Positions 10,261 to 19,466 of a stretch of 64,000 bases of DNA are shown in pieces. The DNA comes from Chitinophaga sp. YR627 (GTDB taxonomy: Bacteria; Bacteroidota; Bacteroidia; Chitinophagales; Chitinophagaceae), in the NCBI RefSeq assembly GCF_900114995.1, contig NZ_FOUX01000003.1, forward strand, positions 186,001 to 250,000. Direction: 5' to 3'. Positions within the stretch are counted from its first letter, which is position 1. Every line of letters begins with the position of its first letter. A program made the translations under genes and the position numbers. A model generated the notes under the pieces. The model saw only the letters and a program-made list of their open reading frames with translations. It was not told the DNA's origin and did no database searches.

Positions 10261-12135
10261 ATGGAGCATTCTTACTTCTTTATAGCAATGATCTATCTGG
10301 CGGCTGCGGTGGTCTTCATACCAATTGCCAGAAAACTCGGCCTGGGTTCTGTATTGGGCTATCTGCTGGCAGGTATCGTGATCGGCCCCTCGCTGTTAGG
10401 TTTCATCGGTCATGAAGGACAGGACATTATGCATTTCGCGGAGTTTGGTGTGGTAATGATGCTCTTCCTGATAGGCATTGAGCTTGAACCGGCCTTATTG
10501 TGGAACATGCGGGCGCCGATACTGGGATTGGGTGGTTTACAGGTGCTGATCACTACGGCAATTGTCACCGGACTGGCGTTATTACTTGGACAACCTTTGA
10601 ATGCATCTCTTGCATTAGGTATGACCTTGTCCTTATCGTCCACAGCGATCGTGCTGCAAAGTCTGAAAGAAAAGGGGCAGCTTTCCTCTGCCGCAGGACA
10701 GAGCGCCTTTTCCGTGCTCCTGTTCCAGGATATCGCGGTGATCCCAATGCTGGCGATCTTCCCTTTACTGGCGGGTGCAGACACCGGGAATACCGCTGCA
10801 CATGAGCAGACCTTCAGGGATAATCTGCCAGCCTGGGCGCAGACGCTGATGGTATTAGGGGCGGTAACGGTGATCGTAGTAGCAGGAAGATATCTGGTAA
10901 GGCCCTTACTAAGGGTAGTGGCCAGGGCACGTGTAAGAGAACTGTTTACAGCTTTTGCTTTATTGCTGGTGGTATCTATATCGGTATTAATGAGTCTTGT
11001 CGGACTCAGTCCGGCTTTAGGTGCATTCCTGGGAGGGATCGTACTGGCCAACAGTGAATACCGTCATGAACTGGAAAGCGATATAGAGCCATTCAAAGGA
11101 TTGCTCTTAGGACTGTTTTTTATGGCCGTAGGCGCCTCCATCGACTTCAGGCTGGTACTTTCTATGCCCTGGGTGATACTCGGTCTTGTAGCGGCGCTAA
11201 TGCTGGTTAAAGCACTGACGCTATTTATACTGGGTAAGACTTTCCGGATCAGTATTGAGCAGAATCTGTTATTTGCGATGGCGCTTTCTCAGGTGGGAGA
11301 GTTTGCATTCGTCCTTTTATCCTTCACACAGCAGAATAATATCCTTTCCCCGCAGACAGTCAGTATTATGACCGCTGTCGTTGCTTTAAGTATGGCACTG
11401 ACGCCTTTACTGTTACTACTGCATGAGCGTATTATCCTGCCACGATTCAATAAAACAACTACTGACGATACACGCGAAGCGGATGAGATCCAGGAAAAGC
11501 ATCCGGTGATCATTGCCGGCTTCGGGCGTTTCGGCAATATCGTAGGCCGTTTCCTGCGTGTTAACGGTATACAGGCGACTATTCTCGACCTTGATTCAGA
11601 CAGGGTAGATGCCCTGCACAATCTGGGTATCAAAGTCTATTATGGCGACGCATCCAGACATGACCTCCTGGCTTCAGCCGGTGCGGCAGATGCAAAAGTG
11701 ATCATTATTGCAATGGATACGGTTGAGCAGACGCTGGAGGTAGTGAAGGTGGTAAGAAAACACTTCCCGCATCTCCAGATGCTGGTAAAAGCAGAGAATA
11801 TCCCGGATACCTATGAACTGATGGATCTGGGGGTACTGCATATCTATCGGGAAACGCTGGACACTTCCCTCCGTATGGGGGCAGACGCATTACAGCTACT
11901 GGGTGTCAGAGCTTATCAGGCGCAACGTAATGTGAATACGTTCAGGAAGCAGGACGAAAAAGCACTGAAGGGGTTATCCGCTATCCGCAATGATAAAAAG
12001 CTGTATATCAATACCGTAAAAGAAAGGATTGAAGAACTGGAAAAACTGATGTCCAACGACAGAGTTACCAGGTGGAACCCGGCTACGCAGGGATGGGATG
12101 AACAATCCCTCATTGACGAGGCAAACCAGGATTAA
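10261..12135 (+). CDS. KefB/KefC-like monovalent cation:proton antiporter (CPA2) with RCK domain
   Basis: 624 residues. The N-terminal 380 form a CPA2 membrane domain of 12-13 helices (GSVLGYLLAGIVIGPSLLGF, LSLSSTAIVLQ, FQDIAVIPML, GLSPALGAFLGGIVLANSEY). The soluble part starts with a Rossmann TrkA-N/RCK domain (VIIAGFGRFGNIVG, GxGxxG). In Kef systems glutathione holds the channel closed and glutathione adducts open it, so K+ efflux acidifies the cytoplasm during electrophile stress. The partner oxidoreductase lies directly upstream. The final 4 bases overlap the convergent gene at 12132. Confidence 0.92.
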   Translation: MEHSYFFIAMIYLAAAVVFIPIARKLGLGSVLGYLLAGIVIGPSLLGFIGHEGQDIMHFAEFGVVMMLFLIGIELEPALLWNMRAPILGLGGLQVLITTAIVTGLALLLGQPLNASLALGMTLSLSSTAIVLQSLKEKGQLSSAAGQSAFSVLLFQDIAVIPMLAIFPLLAGADTGNTAAHEQTFRDNLPAWAQTLMVLGAVTVIVVAGRYLVRPLLRVVARARVRELFTAFALLLVVSISVLMSLVGLSPALGAFLGGIVLANSEYRHELESDIEPFKGLLLGLFFMAVGASIDFRLVLSMPWVILGLVAALMLVKALTLFILGKTFRISIEQNLLFAMALSQVGEFAFVLLSFTQQNNILSPQTVSIMTAVVALSMALTPLLLLLHERIILPRFNKTTTDDTREADEIQEKHPVIIAGFGRFGNIVGRFLRVNGIQATILDLDSDRVDALHNLGIKVYYGDASRHDLLASAGAADAKVIIIAMDTVEQTLEVVKVVRKHFPHLQMLVKAENIPDTYELMDLGVLHIYRETLDTSLRMGADALQLLGVRAYQAQRNVNTFRKQDEKALKGLSAIRNDKKLYINTVKERIEELEKLMSNDRVTRWNPATQGWDEQSLIDEANQD

Positions 12136-12389
12136 ACGTTCAGCGCTTCCTCTATACGACGGGCGATCTCCTGCAGCAGTTCAGTGTCCACCGGTTTGTC
12201 AGCATTGACATTAACGTTGCTGATAGCGCGGTATTCACCTTCTTCATCTCTTTCAAAAGTAATATCGTGGCCTTCCACGATTACTTTGAAAGAGACCCTG
12301 TATTGCTGTATCCATGGATGGATCTCCAGGATATGCGGTTTCCCTTTGAATTCAAATTTGAGTATAAATGGTTCATCCATTCCTTCCAT
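12132..12389 (-). CDS. Conserved small protein, unknown function
   Basis: 85 residues, soluble and acidic, rich in beta-strand-like segments (ILKFEFKGKPHILEI, RVSFKVIVEGHDITFE) with a helical end (ELLQEIARRIEEAL). It looks like a real small gene: regular composition and a compact fit between the antiporter tail (4 bp convergent overlap) and the next minus gene, 32 bp upstream of it. I do not recognise a function. Confidence 0.6.
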   Translation of the reverse strand: MEGMDEPFILKFEFKGKPHILEIHPWIQQYRVSFKVIVEGHDITFERDEEGEYRAISNVNVNADKPVDTELLQEIARRIEEALNV

Positions 12390-12421
12390 AATTCTTCAGT
12401 TAGCACGTAAAGATATACTTA

Positions 12422-12640
12422 TTAAAAGCTTTTATTACGGATACGCATTTTCTCTTCTCTGGAAAGCTGATGAATGCCTAACAGGGAAAAATATGCGGCT
12501 GCGCTAATAATCAGTATGTAGCCGATAAAGCCGAGTGTATGAAATAACCAGAACAGGTTCCAGTCATTAATAATAGCGTACTGTCCTACAACAGCCAGCA
12601 TTGTTCCGATGATCGCAAATGCGAATGCAATTCTCTTCAT
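12422..12640 (-). CDS. Small two-helix membrane protein, unknown function
   Basis: 72 residues with two hydrophobic helices (about 4-25 and 32-54) and a basic C-terminal tail ending RNKSF. Probably the first gene of a two-gene unit with 12132-12389. A TAnnTTTG-type -7 element (TAACTTTG on the minus strand, 12765-12772) lies 125 bp upstream. Function unknown. Confidence 0.6.
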   Translation of the reverse strand: MKRIAFAFAIIGTMLAVVGQYAIINDWNLFWLFHTLGFIGYILIISAAAYFSLLGIHQLSREEKMRIRNKSF

Positions 12641-13049
12641 AAAGGGTACGTTTTGGGATCCGTTTAAATCTTCTCGAATTAATTGATCGTAATTGTCCGT
12701 TTTTTTTCTTTTGGTTATGTCCTATTGTCTAGGGGGCAAACAAAATGCCATGGCGTTAGCGCTGCAAAGTTACTATCGGCGCGGGTTTTCACGTAGATAT
12801 TTTTCCACATTTCCGGGAAGCTTGGAAATGTGAATAACCACGGTTATTTTCTACATGCTGACACGCCAATTGAAATAGTAGCTATCATACTGATAATTCT
12901 TACATAACAGCATCATTTGTAAACTTTTTTACTTTATTTTTATCCTAATAAATGATTACATCACTACACAAAAGCCCCACAGTCATTACAATCAAAGCAC
13001 ATGTGTTGTGAATAACTCCCGGGCTATAAAATGTTATAATCTTGTCTGT

Positions 13050-13152
13050 TTCATTAAGACGAGCCATGCGCAGGTGCATTAAGCACCCGTATGGGATTAA
13101 TTTGAGGGAAAGAGATACCCGGCGGGCTTTTCCAGGCCCCGGGTCTTTTTAA
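13050..13152 (+). ncRNA. Candidate small structured RNA ending in an intrinsic terminator
   Basis: A hairpin with outer arms CCATGCG (13064-13070) and CGTATGG (13088-13094) and inner GGTGC-ATTAA-GCACC is followed by about 22 unpaired purine-rich bases. A strong GC-rich terminator then follows (ACCCGG at 13117 paired with CCGGGT at 13139-13144) with a TCTTTTT run. No gene follows on this strand, so this is a free-standing RNA or an orphan leader. It does not match 4.5S, 6S or a riboswitch class I can recall. Confidence 0.4.
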
Positions 13153-13249
13153 TTTTATCGGTCTTATTTTATCACTAACCTATACTGATCTTAATATCAG
13201 CATTTTAATCGCTTAATCGCAGCGCTACACACACCTGGAAAATGAAACC

Positions 13250-13281
13250 GGCCATTTTCATTTTAGTAATGGCCCTTTTTT
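13250..13281 (+). terminator. Intrinsic terminator
   Basis: GGCCATT (13250-13256) pairs with AATGGCC (13268-13274), followed by a CTTTTTTT run. It lies about 100 bp after the candidate small RNA terminator and may end a second short transcript. Confidence 0.6.
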
Positions 13282-13365
13282 TATAGATCAACTTTACCAT
13301 TACGCGATAAAATACCATCTCAGCAGCAGCTGGTATCGGAGGTTTATACACATCAATTACTACAA

Positions 13366-13396
13366 ATAAAAAAGCCGGAATAAGATTATTCCGGCT
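13366..13396 (-). terminator. Terminator of the efflux operon
   Basis: AGCCGGAATAA (13373-13383) pairs with TTATTCCGGCT (13386-13396). On the minus strand the stem is followed by a T-rich run, placing it 54 bp after the emrB-like stop. Confidence 0.8.
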
Positions 13397-13449
13397 CATT
13401 ACCTAAACCTACAACTGTTACACTGTTAGTAACATATCTTTAATATCTT

Positions 13450-15030
13450 TTAGTGCATTGCACTTGGATCCAGTTTTGCGGCTTTCTTTCCTTTCACCAT
13501 CATCACAAAAGGCACACAGATCAGGAACAGTACACCGAGGTAGAGGAATACATCCATGTAAGACATTACGGTGGCCTGCTTGGTCACACTGTATTCCAGT
13601 GACTGATAAGCGCTACCCAATGCTCTTCTTGTATCCATACCCTTTGAAGCAAAATTAGCGGTTGCTCCGGCCACTCTCTTCATCACATCCGGGTTATTTG
13701 TATCCAGTTTGCTCACAAGGTCCATTCTGTGTAACTCATTCCGGCGGGATACAAATGTTGTGATCAATGCCACACCGAAAGAACCACCCAACTGTCTCAT
13801 CATACCGGTAAACGCCGCGCCTTCTCCAATTTCCTTCCCTTTTAATGTAGACAGGGAAAGCGTTGTGATCGGAATGAACAACATACCCATACCCACACCA
13901 CGTACGATCAGCATCCAGAAAAAGGCTTCCGAACCGGTGTCGGGCGTGATGATCTTATATCCCCAGAAACAGAAAACAAAGAACAGGAACATACCTGCTG
14001 CTACCAGATACTGCTGCGGTATCCCTTTCTCCAGCATCTTACCAATGATCGGCATCATAAATGCCGTGGTGAGTGCTGCTGGTATCATCAGCATACCTGA
14101 TTGCGTAGCGGTCCATCCCAGCAAACTCTGTGTATACAGCGGGATGATAAAGGTGGATCCGTATAATCCGAAGCCCATCAGGAAGGAGAGGAGTGTACCC
14201 ACTCTCAGGTTACCATTCGACAACACTCTCACGTTCACGATCGGACTTTTATAGACCAGCTCTCTCCATATAAAGAAGAAGATGCCCATGACCGCCATTA
14301 TTCCCAGGATCAATATCGTTGTGTCATTGAACCAGTCATCTTCCTGTCCGCGTTCCAGTACATATTGAAGGGAACCAACTGCCAGTGCAAGGAATCCGAT
14401 ACCCAACCAGTCAATTTCACTCGCCGATTTCTTTTCTCCGTATTTCGGACTTCTTACGAATTGCAGTGTCAGCAGGGTTGCTACTACACCGATAGGAATG
14501 TTGATGTAAAAAATGTACGGCCAGGTATAATGGTCAACGATATAACCACCTAATGGAGGACCTAATGTTGGTCCGATGATCACACCCAAACCGTAGATCG
14601 CCTGAGCCATCCCTCTTTTTTCCGGAGGATAACTTTCGGTGATAATTGTCTGGGAAGTTACCAGCAATGCACCACCGCCAAGACCCTGTATGAAGCGGAA
14701 CAATACGAGTTCCCACATAGTGGTGGCGTTACCACATAGGAAAGAGGAAATAGTAAATATTACAACTGATACTGCAAAGTAGTTACGACGTCCAAACTGT
14801 TGTGACAACCAGCTTGTCATCGGTACGATGATCACGTTACCGATCGCATAAGCTGTGATTACCCATCCAATCTCACTCAGTGTAGCTCCCATGTTACCGC
14901 GCATTTCATTCAATGCCACGTTTACGATGGTCGTATCTACGATCTCCAGCAAGGCACAGAGTATGGCAGTTATAGTAATGATCACCCTGCGGGCGCCATA
15001 CTCTACCAATGATTCTTGTTGTAGTAACAC
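13450..15030 (-). CDS. emrB: EmrB/QacA-type MFS drug exporter (DHA2, 14 TM)
   Basis: 526 residues with about 14 hydrophobic helices. DHA2 hallmarks: LEIVDTTIVNVALNEM in helix 1, WVITAYAIGNVIIVPMTSWLSQQFGRR (motif A), RFIQGLGGGAL and GPTLGPPLGGYI (motif C). It should form the inner-membrane pump of a tripartite efflux system with the adaptor and outer-membrane factor encoded just upstream. The start is a GTG at 15030; no ATG precedes it in frame. 143 bp separate it from the adaptor gene. Substrates cannot be read from sequence. Confidence 0.9.
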   Translation of the reverse strand: MLLQQESLVEYGARRVIITITAILCALLEIVDTTIVNVALNEMRGNMGATLSEIGWVITAYAIGNVIIVPMTSWLSQQFGRRNYFAVSVVIFTISSFLCGNATTMWELVLFRFIQGLGGGALLVTSQTIITESYPPEKRGMAQAIYGLGVIIGPTLGPPLGGYIVDHYTWPYIFYINIPIGVVATLLTLQFVRSPKYGEKKSASEIDWLGIGFLALAVGSLQYVLERGQEDDWFNDTTILILGIMAVMGIFFFIWRELVYKSPIVNVRVLSNGNLRVGTLLSFLMGFGLYGSTFIIPLYTQSLLGWTATQSGMLMIPAALTTAFMMPIIGKMLEKGIPQQYLVAAGMFLFFVFCFWGYKIITPDTGSEAFFWMLIVRGVGMGMLFIPITTLSLSTLKGKEIGEGAAFTGMMRQLGGSFGVALITTFVSRRNELHRMDLVSKLDTNNPDVMKRVAGATANFASKGMDTRRALGSAYQSLEYSVTKQATVMSYMDVFLYLGVLFLICVPFVMMVKGKKAAKLDPSAMH

Positions 15031-15173
15031 GTTTATTAGTTTTTATATGAAGGTCAGTTACCGAATGTTCCCGCCAGGTGACACGAAACATGCATTAATA
15101 GTATGCCAGTCTGAGAGTAGTTCCAATTTAGTTGTCAACCGCACCACTCTAGCGGGGTCATTCGTAACTGCTA

Positions 15174-16301
15174 TTAGTCAAGATGTACATCCACCAGTAC
15201 GTTCATACCTGGGCGGAGTTGTTTTACTTCAGCCTGATTCAGATTATCGAATTCGATCTTCACCGGCAGACGCTGTACTACTTTTACGAAGTTACCAGAA
15301 GCGTTATCCGGAGGCAGCAGTGCAAAACGGGCACCTGTAGCAGGAGAGAAGGAGGTAATTTTACCTTCGAGAGACTTACCAGGGAATGCGTCAACATGTA
15401 CGCTTACTTTCTGGCCAAGTTTCATTTTATCCAGCTGTGTTTCCTTGAAGTTTGCTACTACCCATACATCGTTGGATAATACTACACTGAACAGGGACTG
15501 ACCAGCCTGTACCAGCTGCCCTGGCTGTACGTAGATCTTAGATACTACACCGTTTTCAGGCGCCAGGATAATAGCGTAGCTAGCTGTCAGCTTAGCGTTG
15601 TCAAGTTCTGCCTGACGTTCTTTGATGATCGCTTTAGCAGCATTGATCTGTTCAGCAGTTGCATCGCTCTGGGTAGATACGGCGCTTGTCTGACGGGCAG
15701 CTACTTTTTTCTGCTCCTGCAGTACGTTCAGCTGACGTTCAGCAGTTTGTTTTGCAGCCAGTGCCTGCTCATATTGCTGTTGTGTGATGGAGTGATCTTT
15801 AATCAGGTTAGCATAACGCTCGTAATCCTGATTGGCACGCCATACGTTTACTTTTCCGGCTTCGATCTGTGCATCTACTGCAGAGATATTTGCCTGAGAA
15901 GAAGAGATATTGGAACGGGCAGCGTTTGTAGTGGCTACTGCTACCTGTACGTTTACTTCAGCAGCAGCCAATGCAGCTTCTGCCTGTTGAACTTTGATCT
16001 GCAGATCTCTGTCATCCAGCACTACCAGTGTATCGCCCTGCTTTACAACCTGGTTATCTTTTACACGAACTTCTTTTACATATCCTGTTACACGAGGTAT
16101 AACAGGGCTCACGTTTGCTTCTACCTGTGCGTTGTCGGTTTCTTCATGGTGAAGGGAGTGAATATATTTTGAGATACCGAATGCACCACCACCGATAACA
16201 AGGACTGCCAATACGATGATGAAACGATAGTTCCTCTTTTTGGGAGCCTCCTGTACATTATTGGCACCTTTATTAGTAGCTGTAGCTGATTGCGTTTCCA
16301 T
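15174..16301 (-). CDS. emrA: EmrA/HlyD-type membrane fusion protein
   Basis: 375 residues: one N-terminal membrane helix (about 27-45), then a biotinyl-lipoyl-like half motif (VSPVIPRVTGYVKEVRV) and a long coiled coil (about 95-230, Ala/Gln-rich). The second lipoyl half follows (APENGVVSKIYVQPGQLVQAGQSL) and then a beta-barrel domain with the family motif FKETQLDKMKLGQ. It bridges the EmrB-like pump and the TolC-like channel across the periplasm. The gene sits between the two partners with a 55-bp gap to the upstream gene. Confidence 0.92.
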   Translation of the reverse strand: METQSATATNKGANNVQEAPKKRNYRFIIVLAVLVIGGGAFGISKYIHSLHHEETDNAQVEANVSPVIPRVTGYVKEVRVKDNQVVKQGDTLVVLDDRDLQIKVQQAEAALAAAEVNVQVAVATTNAARSNISSSQANISAVDAQIEAGKVNVWRANQDYERYANLIKDHSITQQQYEQALAAKQTAERQLNVLQEQKKVAARQTSAVSTQSDATAEQINAAKAIIKERQAELDNAKLTASYAIILAPENGVVSKIYVQPGQLVQAGQSLFSVVLSNDVWVVANFKETQLDKMKLGQKVSVHVDAFPGKSLEGKITSFSPATGARFALLPPDNASGNFVKVVQRLPVKIEFDNLNQAEVKQLRPGMNVLVDVHLD

Positions 16302-16356
16302 ATAGTATATATATGATTGTTACTTTTTTTTTAAAATCCTGAATTAGATAGTTGCG

Positions 16357-17730
16357 TTATTTAACGGCCTCTGCACCTGTCTCTGTCAATACACCTGCGG
16401 TTTCCAGCAGTTTGGTATAAGCTACAACTGCATCAGCTTTTGCGAAGGCGAAGTTCAGTTTTGCCTGAATATTGGCCACATCCGCTTCGAGCAGGTCAGT
16501 AGTTGTTGCGAGATTGTTCTCCTGTTTGTTCTTTACTATCTTATAATTCTCACCTGCCTGGTCGATTGCTTTCTGATATGCCTCGATCTTTTTCTGGTTT
16601 ACCAGGTATTCCTGATATGCCCTGTTGATAGACAAATGGATGTTATCAACCAGCAGCTCTTCATTTACCTGTACTTCCTGCAGTCTTACTTTCGCTTCTG
16701 TTACTTTTGAACCGGACTTCCAGAAAGCGGAAGGAGAGTATTTAACACCTATTCCGACGTTGAGTGCATTTGTTACGGTCAGCGCATTCGGTACTGATAT
16801 AGCAGCGTAACCACCGGTAAGACCAACAGAAGGATAATATTCACCTTTAGCAGCTTTAATACCTGCAGTGGCAGCTTTTTCACGGGCTGACAGGGAAGCG
16901 GCATCCTTACGGTTCTGTAATGCGATCTGTTCCCATTCAGCGGCTGCTTTTGAAGCAACAGGAGCAGACTGATCGAAAGTATTGTTATCTGCTACCAGTT
17001 CTGTTGTTTCAGGCAGACCTAACAACAGGTTCATCGATACGTTAGCCAGTTTCAGATTGCTTTCAGCTTCTACCAGGGTCACTTCCACATTTGACTGCTG
17101 TAACTGTACTTTTAATAAGTCGTTGCGTGCTACGAGGCCGTTCTTTTCGAGATTGGTGAAATCTGTTACGCGCTGTTGCTGTTGTTTCAGATTCTCACGT
17201 ACCAGTTCTACTGCCTGCTGTGATTTATACAGATTGCTGTAAGCATTGATCGTGTTCTGAATAACTGCTTCGCGGTCTTTATCCGCATCAAGTTTTGCGG
17301 CTTCAGCCAGGTAACGTGCGGATTCCTTCTGGCTCTGGAGCATAAATCCTGAGAAGATAGGAACTGATACGGTTGCCATTGCGTAGGCAAGAGAGTTTAC
17401 CTTCGGAGTAGATCCTCCACCTGAACCGGAACCGGTACTATCACCTCCGAGTTTGATTTTCAGATCTACATTTGGTTCGTTGATTCTGAGATATGAGCCT
17501 GAAACACTAACATCCGGTAACTGTGCATTGTTTGCTGTTTTTACAGATGCGAGTGCTGCGTCGATCCTTGTTTTGCTAAGTTTAAGTTCTTTACTGTTCT
17601 GTATACTAAGCGTTATGGCTTCTTTCAAAGACAGGCTCTTCTTGTCCTGCGCCTGACTGGTATAAGGTATAGCCAGTATTACGCAAACTGCCAGAGACCA
17701 TAAACGCCTGTATGTGCTATTAAGCTTCAT
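16357..17730 (-). CDS. TolC-family outer membrane efflux protein
   Basis: 457 residues with a signal peptide (residues 1-27, ending SQA). Two OEP-type repeats of long Ala/Gln/Lys-rich helices follow, with LKEAITLSIQNSKELKLSKTRI-type and AYQEYLVNQKKIEAYQKA-type heptads. A Gly/Ser-rich loop (GSGSGGGS around residue 100) is unusual but fits an extracellular loop. It is the outer-membrane exit of the tripartite pump. The first 11 bases overlap the 3' end of the tetR gene, so the two are translationally linked. Confidence 0.9.
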   Translation of the reverse strand: MKLNSTYRRLWSLAVCVILAIPYTSQAQDKKSLSLKEAITLSIQNSKELKLSKTRIDAALASVKTANNAQLPDVSVSGSYLRINEPNVDLKIKLGGDSTGSGSGGGSTPKVNSLAYAMATVSVPIFSGFMLQSQKESARYLAEAAKLDADKDREAVIQNTINAYSNLYKSQQAVELVRENLKQQQQRVTDFTNLEKNGLVARNDLLKVQLQQSNVEVTLVEAESNLKLANVSMNLLLGLPETTELVADNNTFDQSAPVASKAAAEWEQIALQNRKDAASLSAREKAATAGIKAAKGEYYPSVGLTGGYAAISVPNALTVTNALNVGIGVKYSPSAFWKSGSKVTEAKVRLQEVQVNEELLVDNIHLSINRAYQEYLVNQKKIEAYQKAIDQAGENYKIVKNKQENNLATTTDLLEADVANIQAKLNFAFAKADAVVAYTKLLETAGVLTETGAEAVK

Positions 17731-18346
17731 GGATTAGAATGGCTTTAAACAAATTTTTCAAATGATTGCTTGTATGAATAATTAAATATTCCTGTAGTTC
17801 ACTATCTGTCAGATGTTCCAGATTGCTCATGCGCTGGAAATGGTGCCTGGTCGACATAATATGATTGGTTGTACCAGTCAGTGTCGCGACCATCATCAGC
17901 ACATCCACATCCTTATTAAATATCCCCTGTTCCTGACCGGCGTTAATAAACGTACCGATCACTTCGTATACTTCCTTTTTACTTTCGTGAATCAGATCAT
18001 TCACGAGCATATCCGCCTGGATCTGTGCCCTCATCATCATGAGATTAAAGCAGGGATTACCAATGATCCTGCGCACAAAATTCTCAATCAGTGAATCCAG
18101 TCTTTCTATATATGTTTTGGAATTATCAGCCAGCGTTTCGTTCAGAATTGCTTTCCAATTGATGATCCTTTTCAGGAAGATTGATTCAATCAATTTCTCT
18201 TTTGAACCGAAATAGTAAGATATCATTGCGATGTTCACACCTGCCTCATGCGCAATATCCCTCACTGAAGTAGCGTGAAAACCGTGGGAAGCGAATAGCT
18301 TCTCGGCAGACTCCAGGATTAATAATTGCTTCGGATTGTATTCCAT
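17720..18346 (-). CDS. TetR-family repressor of the efflux operon
   Basis: About 208 residues from the ATG at 18346. An upstream in-frame alternative at 18397 would place coding sequence over the promoter, so it is disfavoured. The N-terminal HTH is typical (ILESAEKLFASHGFHATSVRDIAHEAGVN, then YYFGSKEKLIE), followed by a helical ligand-binding domain. As first gene of tetR-tolC-emrA-emrB it presumably autoregulates the operon; two palindromes at the promoter are candidate operators. Confidence 0.9.
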   Translation of the reverse strand: MEYNPKQLLILESAEKLFASHGFHATSVRDIAHEAGVNIAMISYYFGSKEKLIESIFLKRIINWKAILNETLADNSKTYIERLDSLIENFVRRIIGNPCFNLMMMRAQIQADMLVNDLIHESKKEVYEVIGTFINAGQEQGIFNKDVDVLMMVATLTGTTNHIMSTRHHFQRMSNLEHLTDSELQEYLIIHTSNHLKNLFKAILIHEA

Positions 18347-18358
18347 GTGTAAATCGAA

Positions 18359-18407
18359 TTGTGCGCACAAAGTTAAACAAACATTTAATTTAATCAAACG
18401 ACCGTTT
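18359..18407 (-). promoter_or_regulatory. Promoter and two candidate TetR operators
   Basis: On the minus strand, TTTG at 18395-18398 (-33) and TAACTTTG at 18368-18375 (-7) are separated by 19 bp, matching the Bacteroidota sigma-A promoter. The inverted repeat AAACG-AC-CGTTT (18396-18407) overlaps the -33 box. A 12-bp perfect palindrome TTGTGCGCACAA (18359-18370) overlaps the -7 box and the expected start point. Confidence 0.7.
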
Positions 18408-19466
18408 AAATATTTGCCAATATTAATACCTTTTTAAGCAGATTTTAAGGTGATATACCACATTAAGGTGAGAATAGTATAGGAGACTTTGAAGCTAAAT
18501 CATTGATTTCCAACAGTTGGAAATTCAACCACTAAAAAAATGAACGGAACGAACTATTAAAATTAAAATGAACATAATGGACTCAGCAATTATGATCTTT
18601 TCATTTTACTTTTGAACTGTTGAGAGCGGAACTGCTTCCAACTCATTCATTTTGATATGCTATATCTATAAAAACCATTATCAAAATAATTCTGATTGCA
18701 GTTAACCAAACCATTCATCTTTATTATCCTGAACCAACGTTCTATGATCATTCATACTATCATCCATTATTTGTCAGACAGTAAGACTGCTCTATCCAAT
18801 TTGTATCTGCTGATATATCCGGATATGATCAGATATCTGTACAATTTCTTGTCCATATCCATTATGTGAAAAACCTGTATCGGTTCAAAAACCAGTCAAT
18901 CCGGCTTTTAGTTCACCTTTTCTTGTTTGCAATGCAGCATTGGTTGCCAATGTTGTAAGCACATCCATTGCTTGTATCTAAAGCGTTATAATTATTTATA
19001 ATGCTCTGAGACTGTGTTTTTTCGGTCTTCCGATTACATCCAAGGTTGATAACGATCAAACCCGGGGCGTTGTCCAGCGCTCTGGTCCTTTATATCTCTT
19101 TTGAGGAATAGTATATTGAGGAATAGTCTGTTATGATTAGTTCTTCGATGTATACCCTTATTACTACGATACTACGCCGTTATCTCTTCGCTCATGAGCG
19201 GATAGATATGGGCCTAATAGCGGCATAATGGCCTGTTAACGGTACAATCCGGAGCTGCTGAACGGACAGGATGGGCATTGTAGCTTAACGGAGAGGAGTA
19301 TTGTAGCTTAACGAAGAGGAGAAACGCCTGACGACAGCGACGTTTGAGAGAAGCTTTATGACCATATTACCGGACTTTGTTCATGGAATAATCTGCATCA
19401 ATTTGAATAGGAAAGAGTATTATTATATAGTCAAAATATAATTTATTGAGCGCAAACACATTAGTT
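18408..19466. other. Intergenic region, about 1.06 kb, with short direct repeats
   Basis: No credible ORF. Short direct repeats are visible: TTGAGGAATAGT at 19101-19112 and 19116-19127, and a 22-bp unit starting ATTGTAGCTTAACG at 19277-19298 and 19300-19321 (one mismatch). The last 150 bp should carry the sugar-kinase promoter. The rest is AT-rich without RNA-gene features I can recognise. Confidence 0.5.

Larger units (their letters stand above)
12641..13449. other. Non-coding stretch, 809 bp, with promoter, palindrome and three terminators
   Basis: No convincing ORF. It holds a minus-strand -7 element TAACTTTG (12765-12772) for the small membrane gene and an 9-bp-arm inverted repeat CACATTTCC/GGAAATGTG (12806-12832), an operator candidate. 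It also holds the putative small RNA at about 13050-13150, a second hairpin terminator (13250-13280), and the efflux-operon terminator (13373-13396). Confidence 0.6.

Noticed and set aside
10410..11051. Long minus-strand frame inside the Kef antiporter gene
   Set aside because: Antisense shadow of a clearly coding membrane protein; Ser/Ala/Thr-rich content reflects the complement of hydrophobic codons.
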